From positions 167,646 through 231,645 of the forward strand of contig NZ_FCOA02000009.1 in the NCBI RefSeq assembly GCF_001544875.2: a stretch of DNA of 64,000 bases, written 5' to 3'. The DNA is from Caballeronia hypogeia. Its GTDB lineage: Bacteria; Pseudomonadota; Gammaproteobacteria; Burkholderiales; Burkholderiaceae. The position numbers and the translations under genes are program-made. Positions within the stretch are counted from its first letter, which is position 1. Every line of letters starts with the position of its first letter. The notes beneath the pieces were generated by a model. The model searched no databases, was not told where the DNA came from, and saw nothing but the letters and a program-made list of their open reading frames with translations. Below are positions 8,879-16,534 of the stretch, in pieces.

Positions 8879-10060
8879 TCAGTCGAGCGCCGCTGCCGGG
8901 CCGAAGAACTCGTAGCGGCTCTGCGCTTCGGGCACGCCGAGCGCCTTCAGATGCTTCTTGACGGCCTTCATGAACGCCTTCGGTCCGAGGAAGTACGCGT
9001 CGACATCGCGGTTTTGCGGCAGCCACTTGCCGAGCAGCGTTTCATCGACGAAGCCGAGGCCGTGCGCTTCGTGATCGCCATCGCGCTTGTGCTCGTAGCA
9101 GTAAAAACGCTTCAGTTGCGGGTGACGCGCCGCCAGATCCTCGATCGCCTCGCGGAACGCATGCACCCCGCCGTGACGCGCCGAGTGGATGAAGTGCACC
9201 GGACGCTTCGTTTCGAGCGCGGCCTGCAGCATGGCCAGCGTCGGCGTGATGCCAACGCCGCCGCTGATCAGCACGAGCGGCTTTTCGCCCGCCTCGAGCC
9301 TGAAGTCCCCGGCAGGCGGATAGAGGTCGATGCCGTCGCCCGCGTGCAGCGCGTCGTGCAGGAAATTCGACACGCGGCCGTTCGGCTCACGCTTCACGCT
9401 GATGCGATATTCACGGCCGTTCGGCGCGGCGGACAGCGAGTAGTTGCGGCGCACTTCCTCGCCGTCGATGACGAGGCGCAGGCCGATGTACTGGCCCGGA
9501 CGGAAGTCGAGCAACGCGCCGCCGTCTGCCGGCACGAGATAGAACGACGTGATTTCGTCGCTTTCGGCGATCTTGCGCTCGACGATGAAACGCCGCGTGC
9601 CACGCCATCCGCCCGGCGCCTTTTCGCGCTCGCTGTAGATGCCTTCTTCCAGCCCGATCAGCAGATCGGCGAGCTGTCCGTAGGCGGCGGCCCACGCTTC
9701 GATGACCGCGTCGGTGGCGATTTCCTCGCCGAGCACTTCGCGGATCGACTTGAGCAGGCAGCTACCGACGATCGGATAATGTTCGGGCTGAATGTCCAGC
9801 GCGACGTGCTTGTTGATGATCTGGCCGACCAGGCCGCCGAGCTTCTCGAGTTCGTCGATATGACGCGCGTACATCAACACGCCGTTGGCGAGCGCGCGCT
9901 GCTGCGCGCCGCTGGCCTGATGCGCCTGATTGAACATCGGGCGAACTTCGGGGTACTCCGTGAGCATCTTGTTGTAGAAGTGCTTCGTGAGCGCCTCGCC
10001 GCCGCTTTCCAGAAGGGGGACGGTTGCCTTGACGATGGCGCGGTGTTCTGCTGACAGCAT
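8879..10060 (-). CDS. hmp: Flavohaemoprotein, nitric oxide dioxygenase
   Basis: Converts NO and O2 to nitrate using NAD(P)H, FAD and haem b in the cytoplasm. From the ATG at 10060 it is 393 aa, the usual length, and residue numbers match E. coli Hmp: Tyr29 (B10) and Gln53 (E7) over the haem, and proximal His85 in NKHVAL. GGWRGTRRF marks the junction with the FAD domain, RRNYSLSAAP binds flavin, and VLISGGVGITPTLAML starts the NAD domain. An upstream in-frame extension of 25 codons has no family match. It is divergent from norR with NorR-type sites between them, so induction by NO through NorR and sigma-54 is expected. Confidence 0.96.
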   Translation of the reverse strand: MLSAEHRAIVKATVPLLESGGEALTKHFYNKMLTEYPEVRPMFNQAHQASGAQQRALANGVLMYARHIDELEKLGGLVGQIINKHVALDIQPEHYPIVGSCLLKSIREVLGEEIATDAVIEAWAAAYGQLADLLIGLEEGIYSEREKAPGGWRGTRRFIVERKIAESDEITSFYLVPADGGALLDFRPGQYIGLRLVIDGEEVRRNYSLSAAPNGREYRISVKREPNGRVSNFLHDALHAGDGIDLYPPAGDFRLEAGEKPLVLISGGVGITPTLAMLQAALETKRPVHFIHSARHGGVHAFREAIEDLAARHPQLKRFYCYEHKRDGDHEAHGLGFVDETLLGKWLPQNRDVDAYFLGPKAFMKAVKKHLKALGVPEAQSRYEFFGPAAALD

Positions 10061-10131
10061 GCTTCGGTTCCTCGTTGTGATGGTGGCGAAAGCGGGCGCT
10101 CTCGCATCGAAAACTTTCGGCTGTATCTTAT

Positions 10132-10146
10132 ACACGATCCGTGCCA
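10132..10146 (-). promoter_or_regulatory. Sigma-54-like promoter of hmp
   Basis: On the minus strand, TGGCAC (10146-10141, the -24 element) is followed after 5 nt by GTGT (10135-10132) where TTGC is expected. The -24 part is perfect and the spacing is right, but the -12 part has GT in place of GC. It lies about 70 bp before the hmp ATG and downstream of three NorR-type sites. Confidence 0.55.
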
Positions 10147-10188
10147 GAGTAGAATCATCGATAAATCAATTGCTTGTGTTTCGACATG

Positions 10189-10235
10189 GTCGATTCGACT
10201 CTAGTCAAAAAGACTGCCGATGTAGTCGCAATGAC
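10189..10235. promoter_or_regulatory. Three NorR enhancer sites (GT-N7-AC)
   Basis: Three copies of the NorR core GT-N7-AC: GTCGATTCGAC (10189-10199), GTCAAAAAGAC (10204-10214) and GTCGCAATGAC (10225-10235). The first two are near-perfect inverted repeats (GTCGA-T-TCGAC; GTC-N5-GAC). They lie roughly 70-115 bp upstream of the expected hmp transcription start, as the three sites of E. coli norVW do. The third overlaps the chosen norR start codon, which would allow NorR to repress its own gene. Confidence 0.75.
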
Positions 10236-11784
10236 CTCGCGTGTGTTGCTGGACGCGCTGGTGCCACTGATCGAGGATCTCTCGAACCAGATGCCGGAGG
10301 CCGAGCGTTACCGGCGCCTGTTGCACACGTTGCGCGCGCTCTTTCCCGGCGACGCGACCGCGCTCCTTCGGCTCGACGGCGACACGCTGGTGCCGCTCGC
10401 CATCGACGGTCTGTCGGGCGACACGCTCGGCCGGCGCTTTCGCGTGAGCGAGCATCCGCGGTTCGCGCGCATCCTCGCCCGCGAGGCGCCGACGCGCTTC
10501 GCCGCCAGCTCCGATCTGCCCGATCCCTACGACGGGCTAGTGAAAGGCGTGAGCGGCCATCTCGAAGTGCACGACTGCCTCGGCTGCCCGCTCATCATCA
10601 ACGGGCGCGCATGGGGACTCCTGACACTCGACTCACTCGATCCCGCGTGCTTCGACGGCATCGACATGGCCTCGCTGCAGGCTTTCCTCAGCCTCGCGGC
10701 GGCGACCGTGAGCGTGGCCGAGCGCATCGATACGCTCGCCAGGACCAGCGAGGCCGAGCGGCAGCGGGCCGAAGTCTATCGTCAGGCGAGCGGGCCGCGA
10801 CGGCGCGAGATGATTGGCAGCAGCGCGCCGCATAACCGCTTGCAGGAGGAGATCGCGATCGTCGCGTCGAGCGATCTGACCGTGCTCGTCACCGGCGAGA
10901 CGGGCGTCGGCAAGGAGCTCGTCGCCAGCGAGATTCACGCCCTGTCGCCGCGCGCGGACAAGCCGCTCATCAGCCTGAACTGCGCGGCGCTGCCCGATAC
11001 GCTCGTCGAGAGCGAGCTTTTCGGGCATGTGCGCGGCGCGTTCTCGGGCGCTTCGTCCGACCGGCGCGGCAAGTTCGAGCTCGCCGACGGCGGCACGCTG
11101 TTCCTCGACGAAGTGGGCGAGCTGCCGCTGCCCGTGCAGGCGAAACTGTTGCGGGTGCTGCAGAACGGGCAGTTGCAGCGCATCGGCTCGGACAATGAAC
11201 ACAAGGTCGATGTGCGGCTCATCGCCGCGACCAATCGCGATCTCGCGGAAGAGGTGCGTGAGGGGCGGTTCCGCGCGGACTTTTATCATCGGCTGTCGGT
11301 GTATCCGCTGGTCGTGCCGCCGCTGCGCGAGCGCGGGCGGGACGTGTTGCTGCTCGCAGGCTTCTTTCTCGAGGAGAACCGCTCGCGGCTCGGACTCCTG
11401 AGCCTGCGCCTTTCCGCCGATGCACAGGCCGCGCTGCTGGCCTATCGCTGGCCTGGCAACGTGCGCGAACTGGAGCATCTGATCGGGCGCAGCGCGTTGA
11501 AGGCGCTCGCCGCCCATCGCGAGCGGCCGCGCATCCTCACGCTGACGGCCGCGGATCTCACCCTCACCGGCGACGGCGCCGTCGCCCCGGACAGCGCTTC
11601 CGCGCCCGTGCTCGCCGCGCCCGCGCCCGGGGCCGACTTCCGCGAGGCGGTCACGGCCTACGAGCGCACGCTGATTCTCGAAGCGCTCGCGCGTCACGAC
11701 CAGAACTGGGCGTCGGCCGCGCGCGAACTCGGCCTGGATCGCGCCAATCTCAACCGGCTCGCGAAACGTCTCGGCCTCAAATGA
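10231..11784 (+). CDS. norR: NorR, NO-responsive sigma-54 activator
   Basis: Senses NO at a mononuclear iron in its GAF domain and activates sigma-54 promoters. From ATG 10231 it has 517 aa. In this numbering the GAF iron ligands line up with E. coli NorR at an offset of 2-3: Arg77, Asp101, His114/Cys116 and Asp134. This supports the start, because earlier in-frame starts (10174, 10186) would shift them and have no better ribosome-binding site. The AAA+ domain has GETGVGKE (Walker A), LFLDEVGELP (Walker B) and an arginine finger region. The sigma-54 contact loop reads GAFSGA, not the usual GAFTGA. A Fis-type helix-turn-helix (NWASAARELGLDRANLNRL) closes the protein. It is divergent from hmp. 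Confidence 0.93.
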   Translation: MTSRVLLDALVPLIEDLSNQMPEAERYRRLLHTLRALFPGDATALLRLDGDTLVPLAIDGLSGDTLGRRFRVSEHPRFARILAREAPTRFAASSDLPDPYDGLVKGVSGHLEVHDCLGCPLIINGRAWGLLTLDSLDPACFDGIDMASLQAFLSLAAATVSVAERIDTLARTSEAERQRAEVYRQASGPRRREMIGSSAPHNRLQEEIAIVASSDLTVLVTGETGVGKELVASEIHALSPRADKPLISLNCAALPDTLVESELFGHVRGAFSGASSDRRGKFELADGGTLFLDEVGELPLPVQAKLLRVLQNGQLQRIGSDNEHKVDVRLIAATNRDLAEEVREGRFRADFYHRLSVYPLVVPPLRERGRDVLLLAGFFLEENRSRLGLLSLRLSADAQAALLAYRWPGNVRELEHLIGRSALKALAAHRERPRILTLTAADLTLTGDGAVAPDSASAPVLAAPAPGADFREAVTAYERTLILEALARHDQNWASAARELGLDRANLNRLAKRLGLK

Positions 11785-12114
11785 GCGACCCACTGCATAT
11801 CCCGAAATAACGCGCCGGCTTTATCTAATCCGCCATCCGCAAGCCTCACACGATTGAGGTCTTGTGGTTGCGTATCTCAAAAAAATGCGTTTTATTGTTC
11901 AAACGCAAAAAACAGCCGGATGTGTCATACGCATCGATGTGACGCATTGAGACAATCTCAAAGCTGGGAAAAACGGGCGGTCTCTTCTAAGATCAGAAAA
12001 GCCAAGCGCAACCCATCGGCACCAAGAACATCGCAGCGCCTTGAAGAACCGCGTCGGACGAAACGCTCAACGCGTCCGGCAAATCGAACACGGCAAATCG
12101 ACAACGGGGGTTAC
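11785..12114. promoter_or_regulatory. Intergenic region upstream of the oxidase operon, with inverted repeats
   Basis: A 330-bp AT-richer stretch with no convincing gene. It holds two inverted repeats. One is TGCGTTT-N8-AAACGCA (11886-11907). The other is TTGAGA-CAA-TCTCAA (11947-11961), whose outer half recurs as ATCTCAAA near 11873. The second resembles a CRP/FNR-type box (TTGA...TCAA), but the spacer is 7 nt where 6 are needed. The operon promoter is presumably here; no clear -35/-10 pair was identified. Confidence 0.4.
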
Positions 12115-12861
12115 GTGCGAAACGTGGCAAAGCGCAGTGCTTACGTCTTGTCCGCGCTCTTCGCGTTTTTCAGCTTCGGCGCGTCCGCCGCGGACGCCCC
12201 GAAGGACGCCGCCGTTGCGGGCGCGCCGCTCGAACGCGCGCCCGACACGATGAAGGCCCGCGTGATGGGCTGTGCGGCCTGTCACGGCGCGCACGGCGAG
12301 GGCACCGACAACGACTACTTCCCGCGCCTGTCCGGCAAGCCCGCCGGCTACCTGTACAACCAGCTGCTCGCCTTCCGCGATGGCCGGCGCAAGTATCCGC
12401 CGATGAACTACCTGCTCGCGTATCTGCCGGACGCGTATCTGAAGCAGATGGCCGATTATTTCGCGGGCGAACGTCCGCCGTTTCCGCCGCCCGCGCCGGT
12501 CACCGTCGATGCGAAGACGCTCGATCTCGGCAAGACGCTCGTCACAAAAGGCGACGCCGCGCGCAACATACCCGCCTGCGTGAGCTGCCACGGCACCTCG
12601 ATGACCGGCATGGAGCCGGCGATTCCCGGCCTGCTCGGCCTGCACGCCGATTACCTCAGCGCCCAGCTCGGCGCGTGGCGCTACGGCACGCGCAGCACCG
12701 TTGCGCCGGATTGCATGGGGCAAGTCGCGAAGCTGCTTTCCGAGCGCGATATCACCGCGATCGCCGCGTATCTCGCGTCGCTGCCCGCGCCGGCCAATCC
12801 GGTGCCGGTGGCCGCCGGCTCGTTCAAGATGCCGCTCGCGTGCGGCAGCGTTCACAACTAA
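12115..12861 (+). CDS. Exported dihaem cytochrome c
   Basis: Periplasmic electron carrier of 248 aa at the head of the oxidase operon. Residues 1-27 are a signal peptide (KRSAYVLSALFAFFSFGASA|AD). Two c-type haem sites follow, MGCAACHGAHGEG and IPACVSCHGTSMTG, one in each half, as in the cytochrome c4-like tandem-fold family. I start at GTG 12115, preceded by GGGGG; the frame is open for 260 bp upstream but without family features, and only the GTG gives a clean signal peptide. It probably passes electrons to, or receives them near, the CuA-containing oxidase encoded downstream. The next cytochrome gene starts 14 bp after its stop. Confidence 0.85.
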   Translation: MRNVAKRSAYVLSALFAFFSFGASAADAPKDAAVAGAPLERAPDTMKARVMGCAACHGAHGEGTDNDYFPRLSGKPAGYLYNQLLAFRDGRRKYPPMNYLLAYLPDAYLKQMADYFAGERPPFPPPAPVTVDAKTLDLGKTLVTKGDAARNIPACVSCHGTSMTGMEPAIPGLLGLHADYLSAQLGAWRYGTRSTVAPDCMGQVAKLLSERDITAIAAYLASLPAPANPVPVAAGSFKMPLACGSVHN

Positions 12862-12874
12862 CCGAGGGACCGAC

Positions 12875-14137
12875 GTGCTCCGTTTCCGATATCTCAGAGC
12901 GCTCGCCGTCGCGGTCACCTTCGCGGCGTGCGCCGCACCGATGCAGCAGGCGCTCGCGCAAGGCGCCGACGCCGCCACCATCAAGCGCGGCGAATATCTG
13001 GCGCGCGCGGGCGATTGCATCGCGTGCCACACGCTGCCGGCGGGCAAGACCTTTGGCGGCGGCCGCCCGATGGACACGCCCTTCGGCACGCTGTACACGC
13101 CGAACATCTCGTCGGACAAGGAGACGGGCCTGGGCGCCTGGACCGCCGACGAGTTCTACACAATGATGCATACCGGCAAGTCGCGCGACGGCTCGCTGCT
13201 CTATCCGGCGATGCCCTTTGCGTCCTATACAAAGGTCACGCGCGCCGACTCCGACGCCATCTATGCGTTTCTGATGTCCACGCCGCCCGTGCATCAGCCG
13301 AACCGTCCGCATGAACTGCGCTTTCCGTTCAACAAGCGGCAACTGCTGCTCGGCTGGCGTTCGCTGTTCTTCAGGGAGGGCGAGTATCAGCCCGATCCGA
13401 AGCAGTCCGTCGAATGGAATCGCGGTGCGTATCTCGTCGAAGGTCTGGGACATTGCTCGATGTGCCATACGGCGATCAACGCGCTCGGCGGCAACGTCAC
13501 GTCCAAGGCATTCGAAGGCGGCCTGATCCCGATTCAGAACTGGTATGCGCCTTCGCTCACGTCGAACAAGGAAGCGGGGCTGGGCGACTGGGGCATGGAC
13601 GACATCGTCGGTTTGCTGCATGCGGGCGTCAGCAATCGCGGCGCGGTATACGGACCGATGGCCGAAGTTGTCTACGACAGCCTGCAATATCTGACCGAAG
13701 ACGACGTGCGCGCGATGGCAGTGTATCTCAAGGCCTTGCCCGCGCGCTCCGGCGACAAGGCCGAGCCGCCGAGCCAGGCGGTCGTCGAACAGAAGACGAA
13801 TCTCTCGCCCCTCGGCAAGAAAATCTACGACGCCCAATGCGCCGAATGTCACGCGGCGCAGGGCCAGGGCAAGCCGCCCGATTTCCCGCCGCTCGCGAAC
13901 AATCAGTCGATCGTGATGAGTTCCGCCGTCAATCCGATCCGCATGGTGCTGAACGGCGGCTATCCGCCGGGCACGTTCAAGAACCCGAAGCCGTATGGCA
14001 TGCCGCCGTTCGCGCAGTCGCTGTCGGATGTGGAGGTGGCGGCGGTGGTCACATATATCCGCACCGCGTGGGGCAATCGCGGCACGCCAGTTTCGGTGAA
14101 GGAAGTGAACGACCTGCGTTCGGCACCGCTTTACTGA
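12875..14137 (+). CDS. Exported trihaem cytochrome c, alcohol-dehydrogenase-subunit type
   Basis: 420-aa secreted protein with three haem c sites: GDCIACHTLPAGK, GHCSMCHTAINALGG and AQCAECHAAQGQG. This is the layout of the cytochrome subunit of membrane-bound alcohol/aldehyde/gluconate dehydrogenases. Typical repeated features are TPNISSDKETGLGAW and the matching TSNKEAGLGDW, and PFAQSLSDVEVAAVVTYIRTAWGN near the C-terminus (quoted in part). The start is GTG 12875 with GAGGG 7 nt upstream, giving a signal peptide ending ALAQ|G. No flavo- or quinoprotein dehydrogenase gene is adjacent; instead it lies in an oxidase operon, so it may link a dehydrogenase encoded elsewhere to this oxidase. Confidence 0.87.
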   Translation: MLRFRYLRALAVAVTFAACAAPMQQALAQGADAATIKRGEYLARAGDCIACHTLPAGKTFGGGRPMDTPFGTLYTPNISSDKETGLGAWTADEFYTMMHTGKSRDGSLLYPAMPFASYTKVTRADSDAIYAFLMSTPPVHQPNRPHELRFPFNKRQLLLGWRSLFFREGEYQPDPKQSVEWNRGAYLVEGLGHCSMCHTAINALGGNVTSKAFEGGLIPIQNWYAPSLTSNKEAGLGDWGMDDIVGLLHAGVSNRGAVYGPMAEVVYDSLQYLTEDDVRAMAVYLKALPARSGDKAEPPSQAVVEQKTNLSPLGKKIYDAQCAECHAAQGQGKPPDFPPLANNQSIVMSSAVNPIRMVLNGGYPPGTFKNPKPYGMPPFAQSLSDVEVAAVVTYIRTAWGNRGTPVSVKEVNDLRSAPLY

Positions 14138-14163
14138 GTATCGACTGAGCATTCGACGACACC

Positions 14164-14328
14164 ATGAACGAAGACCAAGACGCGAAGGACGACGCGAAGC
14201 TCGACGAGATCGTGAGGCGCGGCCCGTCGGGTGCGGTCGCGCTCGCGGGCATCTCGACCGCGATCGTGATCGCCATGTGGTTCATCTTTTACTTCGCCGT
14301 GTTCCTGCCACGCGGCGTGATCCAGTGA
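14164..14328 (+). CDS. Small single-helix oxidase subunit, cytochrome oxidase subunit IIa type, 54 aa
   Basis: Short protein with an acidic/basic N-terminus (MNEDQDAKDDAKLDEIVRRG) and one membrane helix (about residues 24-46, with MWFIFYFAVFLP), ending in PRGVIQ. Its size, single helix and position immediately before subunit II match subunit IIa of ba3-type (B-family) oxidases, which replaces a helix missing from their short subunit II. Spacing is tight on both sides (26 bp and 24 bp). Function is inferred from position and topology. Confidence 0.72.
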   Translation: MNEDQDAKDDAKLDEIVRRGPSGAVALAGISTAIVIAMWFIFYFAVFLPRGVIQ

Positions 14329-14352
14329 TTCACTAGGGCATTTCAATTTCAT

Positions 14353-14919
14353 ATGGCCATCAATCCAGACTCGCACGAAGTCGCCGAACGGGTAGAACGG
14401 CGCTGGGCGATCCTCGTTCTCGCGATCATCGTGGTGCTCGTCGCGATGGTGGTCTACACCGGCCTGCACTGGGCGATGATGCCGCCCTCGCGGGTCGAGA
14501 CCGTGCGCCCCGAGACACTCAGCGTGTCGGGCGAATTCATCGAGAGCAATCTGGGCAGCGCGCCCGAGGCGGACGGCTCGGTGACGGTGCGGATCGTCGC
14601 GCAGCAGTATTCGTTCACGCCGCAGTGCATCGTCGTGCCGGCGGGCGTGCCGGTCACCTTCCGCGCGACGAGTTCCGATGTCGTTCACGGCTTTCTGATC
14701 ACCGACACCAACATCAATTCGATGCTCGAGCCGGGCTACGTCTCGACCTTCAAGACGACTTTCAGCCAGCCCGGCGAACATCTGATGCCGTGTCACGAAT
14801 ACTGCGGCACCGGGCACCAGAACATGTGGGCGCACGTGAAGGTGGTGGATCGCGCCGAGTTCATGCAGATGGCTGACAAGCAGCCGGCCAATTCGCGGAG
14901 AGTCTCCTGTGTTCAATAG
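14353..14919 (+). CDS. ba3-type cytochrome c oxidase subunit II (CuA)
   Basis: 188-aa electron-entry subunit. One N-terminal membrane anchor (about residues 19-42) is followed by a periplasmic cupredoxin domain. All CuA ligands are present: His in DVVHGFLI, then CHEYCGTGHQNM (Cys, Glu, Cys, His, Met). The single anchor and short length are B-family features, in contrast to the two-helix A-family CoxB. It takes electrons from cytochrome c and passes them to haem in subunit I. The last 11 bp overlap the subunit I gene. Confidence 0.9.
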   Translation: MAINPDSHEVAERVERRWAILVLAIIVVLVAMVVYTGLHWAMMPPSRVETVRPETLSVSGEFIESNLGSAPEADGSVTVRIVAQQYSFTPQCIVVPAGVPVTFRATSSDVVHGFLITDTNINSMLEPGYVSTFKTTFSQPGEHLMPCHEYCGTGHQNMWAHVKVVDRAEFMQMADKQPANSRRVSCVQ

Positions 14920-16534
14920 CAAGCGCCTCGTGCTCGCGCATTTCTGGCTGGCGTTCATCCTGTTCGGCGTCGCCCTGCTGCTGGGCGCGTGGCAGATGTA
15001 CGTGCGCAGTCCATTGCATCCGTGGCTGCAGAATGCGGAGCTTTACTATCGATCGGTGACGCAGCACGGCGTCGTGATGGGCTACGCGTTCCCGACGCTC
15101 ATCGCGATGGGCTTCGGCTACGCGGTCAGCGAGCTCGCGCTGAAAAAGCCGCTCGTCGGTCCGCGCTGGGCGTGGCTCGGCTTCTGGCTCGTGGCCATCG
15201 GCGCGGTGACCGCGACGGTGCCGATCGCGATGGGCCTCGCATCGGTGCTCTACACGTTCTATCCGCCGATGATCGGCAACGTGTTCTTCTACGTGGGCGT
15301 CGTGCTCGTGGTGGTGGGCTCGTGGGTGTGGGTCGCGCTGATGTCGGTGAACCTGGCTTCGTGGAAGCGCGAGAACCCCGGCAAGCCGGTGCCGCTCGCG
15401 ATGTTCGCGACGGTGGCGGGCGCGTATCTGTGGGGCTGGACGGCGGTGGGCGCGGCCATCGAAGTGCTGTTCATGATCCTGCCCGTGGCGATCGGCTGGA
15501 AGACGACCATCGATGCGGGTCTCGCGCGCGTGTTCTTCTCGTGGACGCTGCACGCGATCGTCTACTTCTGGCTGATGCCGGCATATATCGCGTACTACAC
15601 GATCATTCCGCGCGCGATCGGCGGCCGTTTGTACAGCGACGGCATGGCGCGCATCTCCTTCATCCTGTTCCTGGTGGTGTCGATGCCGATCGGCATTCAC
15701 CATCTGTTCGCCGATCCGCAAGTCGGCTCGGGCTTCAAGTTCATGCACTCGGTGTTCACCGCGCTCGTCGCGGTGCCGACCTTGCTGACGGTGTTCACGA
15801 TTACGGCGTCGGTCGAGATCGCTGCGCGCCTGCGCGGCGGCAAGGGGCCGCTCGGCTGGCTCAAGGCATTGCCGTGGGATAACCCGATGATGCTCGCCGT
15901 GGCGTTTTCCTTCGTGATGCTGGGCTTCGGCGGCGCGGGCGGTCTCATCAACATGAGCTATCAGCTCGACTCGACCGTGCACAACACGCAATGGATAACG
16001 GGGCACTTTCATCTGATTTTCGGCGGCGCGATCGTCATCATGTATTTCGTGATCGCGTATGACCTGTGGCCGCATCTGACGGGCCGCGCGCTGCAGAGCG
16101 TGAAGCTGATGCGCTGGCAATTGTGGCTGTGGTTCATCGGCATGATCGTGCTGACGTTTCCGTGGCACTTCGTCGGCATTCTCGGCATGCCGAGGCGCAT
16201 GGCCTTCTACGATTACAGCGATCCGGCGATCGCCGCGCAGGCGTCTTACGTGATCATTTCGGTGGTGGGCGCGCTGATCCTGGTGGCATCGGCGGTGCTG
16301 TTTTTCATCGTGCTGATCAAGGGGCATCGCGCGCCGCAGGTGAAGCCCGAGGAGTTCCGCTTCAGCCGCGCGCTGCATGAGCCGCACCGCATCCCGGTGG
16401 CGTTGAACAGCTTCGCGCTGTGGCTCGCGCTGATGATCGGGCTCACGCTCGTCAACTACGGCTATCCGATCGCGCAACTGCTCGCGCGATCCGACACAGC
16501 GGTGCCCGCAGTGCCGATCGGAGCACAGCGATGA
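14909..16534 (+). CDS. ba3-type (B-family) haem-copper oxidase subunit I
   Basis: Catalytic subunit reducing O2 to water, 541 aa with about 13 membrane helices. Visible ligands are low-spin haem His in TQHGVVMG; the CuB His with its cross-linked Tyr in LHAIVY (His-x3-Tyr); the CuB pair in GIHHLFADP; and GHFHLIFGG with haem ligands. Retention of the Tyr argues for an O2 reductase over the related NO reductases that lack it. The start ATG overlaps the end of subunit II, and the stop overlaps the ATG of the following cytochrome (ATGA), so the operon is tightly coupled. Such oxidases are usually high-affinity enzymes for low oxygen. Confidence 0.92.
   Translation: MFNSKRLVLAHFWLAFILFGVALLLGAWQMYVRSPLHPWLQNAELYYRSVTQHGVVMGYAFPTLIAMGFGYAVSELALKKPLVGPRWAWLGFWLVAIGAVTATVPIAMGLASVLYTFYPPMIGNVFFYVGVVLVVVGSWVWVALMSVNLASWKRENPGKPVPLAMFATVAGAYLWGWTAVGAAIEVLFMILPVAIGWKTTIDAGLARVFFSWTLHAIVYFWLMPAYIAYYTIIPRAIGGRLYSDGMARISFILFLVVSMPIGIHHLFADPQVGSGFKFMHSVFTALVAVPTLLTVFTITASVEIAARLRGGKGPLGWLKALPWDNPMMLAVAFSFVMLGFGGAGGLINMSYQLDSTVHNTQWITGHFHLIFGGAIVIMYFVIAYDLWPHLTGRALQSVKLMRWQLWLWFIGMIVLTFPWHFVGILGMPRRMAFYDYSDPAIAAQASYVIISVVGALILVASAVLFFIVLIKGHRAPQVKPEEFRFSRALHEPHRIPVALNSFALWLALMIGLTLVNYGYPIAQLLARSDTAVPAVPIGAQR

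Noticed and set aside
11947..11961. FNR/Anr-type box upstream of the oxidase operon
   Set aside because: TTGA and TCAA are separated by 7 nt where the box needs 6; kept only as an inverted repeat.
14861..16477. Long minus-strand frame opposite oxidase subunit I
   Set aside because: Composition is His/Arg-rich shadow sequence; the plus strand encodes all haem and copper ligands.
14909..16534. NO reductase in place of oxygen reductase
   Set aside because: The NO gene neighbourhood made this worth testing, but the His-x3-Tyr cross-link motif of oxygen reductases is present and subunit II has complete CuA.
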